A model generated the notes under the pieces. It was given only the letters and a program-made list of their open reading frames with translations. It was not told the origin of the DNA and ran no database searches. A stretch of 20,744 nt of DNA from Pirellulales bacterium (GTDB lineage: Bacteria; Planctomycetota; Planctomycetia; Pirellulales; Thermoguttaceae): positions 1-20,744 of the forward strand of contig JAUWJC010000004.1 in the NCBI GenBank assembly GCA_030607895.1, given 5' to 3'. Below, piece by piece: positions 15,697-20,744 of the stretch (position 1 is the stretch's first letter; the number at the start of each line of letters is the position of its first letter). Position numbers and translations under genes: made by a program.

Positions 15697-15744
15697 GCCG
15701 ATCGGAGATTCTCGATAGCGAGAACACTCAATACACAGAATAGT

Positions 15745-15771
15745 ACACTGTACACCAGGAAAATACAGTGT
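15745..15771. promoter_or_regulatory. Inverted repeat overlapping the -10 box of the CODH operon promoter
   Basis: ACACTGTA (15745-15752) and TACAGTGT (15764-15771) are perfect inverted copies with an 11-base spacer. The right arm overlaps the proposed -10 box, an arrangement typical of a repressor operator. The arms do not match the CooA, FNR or Rex consensus that I know, so no regulator is assigned. Confidence 0.45.
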
Positions 15772-15788
15772 TGGCAACGGTAGGTCAA
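15760..15788 (-). promoter_or_regulatory. Putative sigma70-type promoter of the CODH/ACS operon
   Basis: Read on the minus strand, TTGACC (15783-15788) and TATTTT (15760-15765) are separated by 17 bases. This gives a -35 match of 5/6 and a -10 match of 4/6 to the sigma70 consensus. Transcription would begin near 15753 and leave a leader of about 57 bases before cooC. The region is more AT-rich than its surroundings. Confidence 0.5.
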
Positions 15789-15843
15789 GTACCTTGTGGA
15801 AATCTGCCGGCCGAGATAAACTTCTGCCGGCGGGGCTCCGCCC

Positions 15844-15911
15844 GCGAACGCCCGGTGGTTGTGCGCAGCGAAACCCCGGGGTTTCGCTGCGCTAAACCAC
15901 CGGGCGTTCGC
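15844..15911. repeat. 68-base near-perfect palindrome in the cooC/DUF3786 intergenic region
   Basis: The outer arms of 17 bases (GCGAACGCCCGGTGGTT and its complement) are perfect. A two-base mismatch follows on each side, then an inner 15-base perfect arm (GCGCAGCGAAACCCC) meets its complement with no loop at the centre. Just before it, GGCGG-GGCT-CCGCC (15829-15842) is a smaller hairpin. The rest of the 278-base gap between the two divergent genes holds the cooC promoter (15760-15788). I see no convincing promoter for the plus-strand gene. Confidence 0.9.
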
Positions 15912-15974
15912 GCAATTGGAGCCCACCGTTGGCGACCAAGAGCAAGCTCCGTGAACGGTCACTGGGAAACAACC

Positions 15975-16613
15975 ATGGCAGACAACCCAAATGGGGTTCG
16001 CACACGGCCCAATCTGCCGCCGCAGAAGAATATCGAACGGGCAACGGAGATGGCTTTTGAGGCACTTGGCGGCCAAACAGACGAGCAGATGGTCTGGCTG
16101 GGGGCTGAGTCGATGGGCGGCACCTGGCGGCTGCCCGTCTTGGACGGGGTCTTCCAGGTGGACGTTTCGGAAAAACGTGTTATCGCGGCGGGTCGGGAAG
16201 TTGGTCCACACTGGCGGATTCTCGCCCTGCACTACTTGGCGGTTAGCTCACGGCCCGGCGGACGCTTGCCGGAAGTCACCTTTGCGGATCTCCCGACCGC
16301 TCGGTCTTATGCTGGAATCTACCACCAACGCGTAATCGGCCGGCTGTGTGCCACCATCGGGCGGGATGCCCGGTCGTTGCACGCGGCTGCCGAGGTGCTT
16401 GGAGGGCGAACCGCCACGGGGTGGGACACCGCCTTCGACTTCGACGTCTTTCCCCACGTGCCGATCCGCCTGATATGGCACGCGGCAGACGAGGAATTTC
16501 CACCCTCGGCCACGGTGCTGTTGCCGGGCAACATCGAATCGTACTTCTCGACGGAGGACGTCGTCGTGCTTTCGGAACTCCTCGTATCGCGTCTGGGCGG
16601 ACGGCCCTTCTGA
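15975..16613 (+). CDS. DUF3786-like protein of unknown function
   Basis: This 212-residue protein is the only plus-strand gene. It has a short polar N-terminus, a strand-rich part (WRLPVLDGVFQVDVSE), LHYLAVSSRPG, a helical section TFADLPTARSYAGIYHQRVI, and a C-terminal block PIRLIWHAADEEFPPSAT followed by LLPGNIESYF and a final helix. The W-x3-DEEFP/LLP/ESYF pattern matches my memory of DUF3786, a family seen in anaerobes with corrinoid and Wood-Ljungdahl genes, sometimes fused to an AcsC-like Fe-S domain. That Fe-S domain is absent here. There are few cysteines (one, in RLCATIG), so a metal cluster is unlikely. It ends 16 bases from the convergent fdhA stop. Function is unknown; a role connected to CODH/ACS or corrinoid proteins is an inference from context. 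Confidence 0.72.
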   Translation: MADNPNGVRTRPNLPPQKNIERATEMAFEALGGQTDEQMVWLGAESMGGTWRLPVLDGVFQVDVSEKRVIAAGREVGPHWRILALHYLAVSSRPGGRLPEVTFADLPTARSYAGIYHQRVIGRLCATIGRDARSLHAAAEVLGGRTATGWDTAFDFDVFPHVPIRLIWHAADEEFPPSATVLLPGNIESYFSTEDVVVLSELLVSRLGGRPF

Positions 16614-16629
16614 GGCACCGGGCGCGGCT

Positions 16630-19320
16630 TCATGACTTCTCTATTCGCACGGCGCAGACCTTGGTTTCGGGAATCTTGGCCAAGGGGTCCAGTGCACAAT
16701 TGGTGAGGACGTTGATCGGGCTTTCGGCAAAATGAAAGGTCGTGGAAACCACTCCCGGTGGACAGACGTCCGTCAGGTATGCCTCGACGGTTATCGTTCC
16801 CCGGCGAGAGGAAAGCCGTACCGTCTGGCCGCCCGTGATTCCCAGTTCGGACGCGTCCAGCGGATTGATTCTCAACAGCTCCCGATCGTTCAAGGCACAG
16901 AGGCCTTCCACCTTGCGTGTCATGGTACTCGTATGGAAGTGAAACAGGCTCCGGTCGGTGGTGAGAACCAGAGGGTACTCTTCGTCGGGGACTTCGGCGG
17001 GCGGGCGGTATTCGAGTGGAACGAACCGGCCGCGGCCGCGGCCGGTGGCGAAGCGCTCCGCGTGCAGGAAGGCAGTCCCGGGATGTTCCGGCCCAAGACA
17101 GGGCCATTGCAGACCTTCGTCTTCCAGACGCTGGTAGGAAATGCCCTGGTAACTGGGTACGAGCGAGGCGATCTCTGCCATAATTTCCGTCGGGCTTGCG
17201 AAGTCGAATCCCCGGGCTCCCATGCGTTTGGCAATCTGGCAGGTAATCCAGCAATCGGGCCGTGCCCCGTATGTGGAAGGACCGCCCGGCGACTCCACGG
17301 CTTGGCGGACCCGCTGAACGCGCCGCTCGGTGTTGGTGAACGTGCCGTCCTTTTCGGCAAAGGTTGCCGCAGGCAGCACAATATGGGCGAGTTGGGCGGT
17401 TTCGGTAAGGAAGATGTCTTGAACCACGAGCAGTCCGATGCGATTCAGTGCGTCCTCGACGTGCTTGGAGTTTGCCTCGCTGAGGATGGGATTTTCGCCG
17501 ACCAGGTACAGAGCGTTGATCTCTCCCCGGCAGATGGCGTCGAATATCTCCGTAGGAGTCAGGCCCGGCGAGTCGTCCAAACGGCAGCCCCACGCCGATT
17601 CGAACTTCTCTCGGCCGGCCGGATCGTTCACTCGCTGGTAGCCGGGATAGACGTTCGGTAGTGCCCCCATGTCGCAGGCGCCCTGCACGTTGTTCTGCCC
17701 GCGCAAGGGATTGACACCCGTGGAGGGCTTGCCCACGTTGCCCGTCAACAGGGCCAGATTGCTGGTTGCCAGCACGTTGTCGGTGCCGTGGGTGTGCTGG
17801 GTGATGCCCATCGCGTAGAGAATCGACGACGGCCGGCAGGTGGCGTAACATCGGGCGGCCTCGACGATCTTTTCCCGGGCAACGCCCGTTATCTGGACGA
17901 CCGTATCCAAGTCGAAGTCGGCAAGCGAGGCCTTGAATTCGTCGAAGTTCTCGCAGCGCTCGGCAATGAAGGTCTCGTCGGCCAGCCGTTCGTCGACGAT
18001 CACTCGCATCATACCCATCAGCAGGGCCACGTCGGTGCCGGGTCTGTGTTGCAGGAAGATAGTCGCCCAGCGGCACAGATCGATCCGCTTGGGGTTGGCG
18101 ACGATCAGCTTCGCGCCGCCCAGGACTGCTTGATACACTTTCTGGCCGATCACGGGGTGGGCGGCCGTGGTATTGGTGCCGATGGCCAGGATAGACGCGG
18201 CGTTGGGGATTTCACCGATCGAGTTGGTCATCGCCCCGCTGCCGAAGCTCTGGGCCAGCCCGGCCACCGACGGCGCGTGGCAAAGCCGAGCACAATGGTC
18301 GATATGATTCGTACCCATTACAGCCCGGGCGAACTTCTGAACGAGGTAGTTCTCCTCGTTTGTGATTTTGGCGGAAGAGATGGCGGCGAACTGCCGGCCC
18401 TTGTGCCGGGAGAACTCCGCCGCAATCAGATCGAGCACCTGTTCCCAAGTAGTTTTTACGAAGCGGCCGTCTTTCTTGACCAGGGGAGTAGTCAGGCGGG
18501 CGGGATGGTTGACGAAATCGTGGCCGAATCGGCCCTTGACGCAGAGCGCTCCCCGGTTGATCGGGTTGTCGGCGTCGCCCCGCGCGCTCACGATCCGGTT
18601 ACCCCGGACGCCCAGCCAGATGCCGCAGCCGGTGCCGCAGTACGGGCAGGTTGTTTTGACTTCGCGCGAGGGCCGCTCGAACGTTTTGAGCCGCAACGCG
18701 CCCACCGGGCAGCGAACGACGCATTCGCCGCACGATTCGCACTGGGATTGTACGAGGGGCTTGTTGCCGAAAGTGCTGATGGTGGTGTCGTATCCTCGAA
18801 AGGCAAAGTCGATGGCGTTAACGCCTTGGAGTTGCTCGCAGGTCCGAACGCATATCCCGCAAAGCACGCACCTGTTGGGATCGCGATCGAAGAAGGGGTT
18901 CGAGGTGTCGATGGGCAATTCGGCCGTCGGCCGCCGCAACCGATTAAGCCGCTCCTGGTCGATCCCCACGTAGGCGGCGATTTGCTGTAACTTGCACTTA
19001 TCGTTGGCAGTGCAAGAAAGGCAATCGGCATGATGGTTCACAATCAGCAATTCCACGGCAACGCGGCGGACGGCCTCGATCTCGGGGCTCTCCGTTCTTA
19101 CCACAAGTCCTTGCTCGACCGGAGCCCGGCAGGAAAGTGTCAGGCCGCGACCCTCGATTTCGACCATGCACAGCCGGCAGACACCAACCGGCTCCAGGTC
19201 GGGGTGATAGCAGAGGTGCGGAATGTAGATCCCGGCGGCCAGAGCCGCTTCCAGCACGGTGGCGCCCGGTTCGGCTGCAATCCGGACGCCGTCGATTGCG
19301 AGTGTGATCTTATCCGCCAT
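16630..19320 (-). CDS. fdhA: Formate dehydrogenase alpha subunit, NuoG-like N-terminus, cysteine-type
   Basis: The 896-residue protein is of the soluble NAD(P)-linked FdhA type. Cofactor sites in order are: [2Fe-2S] C37, C48, C51, C64; His-Cys3 [4Fe-4S] H96, C100, C103, C109; two [4Fe-4S] C151/C154/C157/C161 and C194/C197/C200/C204; and the molybdopterin-domain [4Fe-4S] C225, C228, C232, C260 with K262. The active-site motif is ARLCHAPSVAG, with C347-H348 as Mo/W ligand and base; the codon (18280-18282) is TGC, so no selenocysteine is involved. It reduces CO2 to formate or the reverse. The ATG overlaps the end of the upstream flavoprotein gene by 11 bases. The NuoG-like front end could dock to a NuoE/NuoF pair, one of which is encoded 6.5 kb downstream. 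A non-formate molybdopterin substrate cannot be wholly excluded. Confidence 0.94.
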   Translation of the reverse strand: MADKITLAIDGVRIAAEPGATVLEAALAAGIYIPHLCYHPDLEPVGVCRLCMVEIEGRGLTLSCRAPVEQGLVVRTESPEIEAVRRVAVELLIVNHHADCLSCTANDKCKLQQIAAYVGIDQERLNRLRRPTAELPIDTSNPFFDRDPNRCVLCGICVRTCEQLQGVNAIDFAFRGYDTTISTFGNKPLVQSQCESCGECVVRCPVGALRLKTFERPSREVKTTCPYCGTGCGIWLGVRGNRIVSARGDADNPINRGALCVKGRFGHDFVNHPARLTTPLVKKDGRFVKTTWEQVLDLIAAEFSRHKGRQFAAISSAKITNEENYLVQKFARAVMGTNHIDHCARLCHAPSVAGLAQSFGSGAMTNSIGEIPNAASILAIGTNTTAAHPVIGQKVYQAVLGGAKLIVANPKRIDLCRWATIFLQHRPGTDVALLMGMMRVIVDERLADETFIAERCENFDEFKASLADFDLDTVVQITGVAREKIVEAARCYATCRPSSILYAMGITQHTHGTDNVLATSNLALLTGNVGKPSTGVNPLRGQNNVQGACDMGALPNVYPGYQRVNDPAGREKFESAWGCRLDDSPGLTPTEIFDAICRGEINALYLVGENPILSEANSKHVEDALNRIGLLVVQDIFLTETAQLAHIVLPAATFAEKDGTFTNTERRVQRVRQAVESPGGPSTYGARPDCWITCQIAKRMGARGFDFASPTEIMAEIASLVPSYQGISYQRLEDEGLQWPCLGPEHPGTAFLHAERFATGRGRGRFVPLEYRPPAEVPDEEYPLVLTTDRSLFHFHTSTMTRKVEGLCALNDRELLRINPLDASELGITGGQTVRLSSRRGTITVEAYLTDVCPPGVVSTTFHFAESPINVLTNCALDPLAKIPETKVCAVRIEKS

Positions 19321-20635
19321 TGCTGCCTTCCTCCAAGTGGATCCGCTCCAACTGTTGTTTGGCGTGTTCGGTTTCCAGATCGCAACGGAGACAGCGTCTG
19401 GCTTCCCCGATTGCCGCCTCTTCGGTCAGAGTCAGGTCGACCTCGGCGAAACTGTTTATTCTCTGTCTGGCGGGCAGACAAGGCATGACGGGTCTGGCCG
19501 CTGTTTCTATTTCTTCTTCCGTTAATTCAACGGGAGGCACGTACATCGAAGGCCTGACGAGTTCATACTCCGGCGACGGGGTCTCTCCCTGAAGGTACTG
19601 GTCGATCATTTCCGCGGCGAGCCTTCCGGACGCCATGGCATCGATAACCGTATTGGGCCCGGTCACCACGTCGCCGCCGGCAAAAACGCCCTCGACGTTA
19701 GTCGCCAAGGTCTCGGGCGAGACGGTTGGCGTGCCCCAGCGCGAAAGCTCGATCCCGTGCCGTTGGCCGAGAAAGAAGAGATCGGGGTCTTCGCTGATTG
19801 CCACGATGAGCGTGTCCAGGTCGATCGCAAACTCGGAGCCTTCGATGGGCACGGGCCTGCGTCGGCCGCTGGAGTCCGGCTTGCCGAGTTTCATTCGAAG
19901 GCACTGGGCGCCGGTCAGTTTTCCGCCAGGGGCGATCACCTTGACCGGGGCGACGAGTTGGAGCAGTTCGATACCCTCTTCAATCGCGGCCTCGATTTCC
20001 TCCTCGAACGCCGGCATTTCCACCCGGGTGCGGCGGTAGATGATGGAAGCGTGAGCGCATTGTCTCAGGCGCACGGCAACCCGGGCGGCGTCAACGGCGG
20101 AATTCCCCCCGCCGATGATCCCCACTCGGCGCCCGACGTCGACCGGCCGGCCCAGGTTGACGTCCTTGAGAAACGCCATGGAGTCGAGGATGCCGTCGGC
20201 ATGTTCACCCTCGATACACAGCTTCCGCGACTTGTGTGCCCCGATGGCGATGAAGACGGCCCGGTAGTCGCGGCGAAGCTGCTCGAAGGAGATATCCGTT
20301 CCAATCCTTGTTCCGGTAACGATCTTCACGCCCACCCTCTTGATGTTCTCGATGTCGGCGGCGAGCAGGTCGCGGGGCAGGCGATACTCGGGAATGCAGG
20401 CGGCAATGGCACCGCCGGGAACATCCAAGGCCTCGAACACCGTTACGTCGTATCCGCGCCGAGCCAGGTGCCAGCCGGCCATTAGTCCGGCCGGTCCGGA
20501 GCCGATAATCGCCACCTTTTGGGCGTCCGCCGCCGGCATCACCACGGGACCCTTGGGCGCGTAGATTCCCGACTTGATCGCGTGGTCGACGGCGAAGCGC
20601 TTGAGCGCCCGGATGGCGATCGGGCATTGCCCCAA
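19310..20635 (-). CDS. GltD/NfnB-type FAD-dependent NAD(P) oxidoreductase lacking the N-terminal Fe-S domain
   Basis: This 441-residue flavoprotein has GSGPAG (45-50) for FAD, GGGNSA (175-180) for NAD(P), YRRTRVEMPAF typical of the glutamate-synthase small-chain group, and GVFAGGDVVTGPNT near the C-terminus. A CLRCD pair (C415, C418) lies in the tail. It begins MGQCPIAIRALKRFAVD, which aligns to the point just after the last cysteine of the [4Fe-4S] domain found in normal GltD/NfnB proteins, so roughly the first 100 residues of the usual form are missing. The TTG start (20633-20635) has AGGAGA correctly placed, and an in-frame TAA at 20663-20665 rules out a longer product. It overlaps fdhA and probably links formate dehydrogenase to a pyridine nucleotide; glutamate synthase is unlikely because no GltB is present. 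Confidence 0.86.
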   Translation of the reverse strand: MGQCPIAIRALKRFAVDHAIKSGIYAPKGPVVMPAADAQKVAIIGSGPAGLMAGWHLARRGYDVTVFEALDVPGGAIAACIPEYRLPRDLLAADIENIKRVGVKIVTGTRIGTDISFEQLRRDYRAVFIAIGAHKSRKLCIEGEHADGILDSMAFLKDVNLGRPVDVGRRVGIIGGGNSAVDAARVAVRLRQCAHASIIYRRTRVEMPAFEEEIEAAIEEGIELLQLVAPVKVIAPGGKLTGAQCLRMKLGKPDSSGRRRPVPIEGSEFAIDLDTLIVAISEDPDLFFLGQRHGIELSRWGTPTVSPETLATNVEGVFAGGDVVTGPNTVIDAMASGRLAAEMIDQYLQGETPSPEYELVRPSMYVPPVELTEEEIETAARPVMPCLPARQRINSFAEVDLTLTEEAAIGEARRCLRCDLETEHAKQQLERIHLEEGSNGG

Positions 20636-20679
20636 AATATTCTCCTGCGGGTAATTGGTAAGTTACGGTAATTCTCCTA

Positions 20680-20707
20680 ATTATACTAATATGTAGCCAA
20701 GGATCAA
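20680..20707 (-). promoter_or_regulatory. Putative sigma70-type promoter of the flavoprotein-fdhA operon
   Basis: On the minus strand, TTGATC (20702-20707) and a perfect TATAAT (20680-20685) are separated by 16 bases. A start near 20673 would leave about 38 bases before the TTG codon. The sequence 20636-20744 is about 35% GC by hand count, far below the genes, as expected for a promoter region. It holds no gene. Three GGTAA units at 20650-20671 are visible on the plus strand. Confidence 0.6.
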
Positions 20708-20744
20708 ACCCAACAAAATAACCACCTCTTAGAAAATCCAAAGA

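Noticed and set aside
15745..15771. CooA, FNR or Rex binding site at the CODH promoter
   Set aside because: The inverted repeat ACACTGTA/TACAGTGT does not fit the TTGAT-N4-ATCAA, TGT-N-ACA CooA-like or TTGTGA-type Rex patterns closely enough to name a regulator.
15693..16232. A 179-codon minus-strand frame across the cooC leader, the 68-base palindrome and the DUF3786-like gene
   Set aside because: It runs through the promoter and palindrome and against a better gene; its composition is not protein-like.
16319..18076. A 585-codon minus-strand open frame inside fdhA
   Set aside because: It overlaps fdhA in another frame, is rich in Arg/Gly/Pro/His as shadow frames in GC-rich DNA are, has no recognisable motif, and its end also crosses the DUF3786-like gene.
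18274..18288. Possible selenocysteine codon in formate dehydrogenase
   Set aside because: The active-site codon reads TGC (Cys), with no in-frame TGA in the catalytic region.
20636..20744. Riboswitch or upstream gene remnant before the flavoprotein gene
   Set aside because: The 109-base leader is too short for a cobalamin or molybdenum-cofactor riboswitch, shows no recognised conserved boxes, and has stop codons in the frame of the flavoprotein.
1..20744. tRNA, rRNA, insertion sequence or prophage genes
   Set aside because: No transposase, integrase, phage or RNA-gene signatures were seen; nearly the whole window is accounted for by metabolic genes and short palindromic spacers.

Overview
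The window is a GC-rich bacterial stretch holding the carbonyl branch of the Wood-Ljungdahl (reductive acetyl-CoA) pathway and its electron-transfer machinery. Sixteen of the seventeen genes lie on the minus strand, so the clusters read from high to low coordinates. The owner should be an anaerobe able to fix CO2 or oxidise acetyl groups through CODH/ACS. The intergenic spaces carry several kinds of short palindrome of a style I associate with Planctomycetota genomes. Taxonomy is therefore a tentative inference (perhaps 50%); no rRNA or other phylogenetic marker gene is present.

Layout, in transcription order. (1) 20635-16630: a GltD/NfnB-type flavoprotein that lacks the usual N-terminal Fe-S domain, overlapping by 11 bases a NuoG-like, cysteine-type molybdenum/tungsten formate dehydrogenase (fdhA). 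A good sigma70-like promoter lies upstream in an AT-rich leader. (2) 15975-16613: a single plus-strand gene, DUF3786-like, wedged tail-to-tail against fdhA. (3) 15974-15697: a divergent intergenic region with a 68-base palindrome and a promoter that overlaps an inverted repeat. (4) 15696-1: a long apparent operon with the order cooC, cooS/acsA, cooF-like ferredoxin, thioredoxin-like [2Fe-2S] ferredoxin, PAS protein, SpoIIE-type phosphatase, nuoE, nuoF, hoxU-like, acsB, acsC, acsV (RACo), second cooC, acsD (cut by the window edge).

How it fits together. Formate dehydrogenase interconverts CO2 and formate. CooS makes CO from CO2, and AcsB joins CO, CoA and a methyl group delivered by the corrinoid protein AcsC/AcsD. 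AcsV reactivates the corrinoid, and the two CooC ATPases probably serve nickel insertion. The NuoE/NuoF/HoxU set has the cofactor layout of the NADH-oxidising half of electron-bifurcating enzymes such as HydABC. It sits, with the PAS/SpoIIE pair normally seen near [FeFe]-hydrogenases, between acsA and acsB, yet no hydrogenase subunit is present. The most interesting hypothesis is an NAD(H)/ferredoxin module dedicated to CODH/ACS (or to the neighbouring formate dehydrogenase), with its own sensor-phosphatase pair.

A second theme is the palindromes. Strong hairpins sit at six gene boundaries of the long operon, and three of them run into the 3' ends of genes, supplying stop codons or C-terminal residues.
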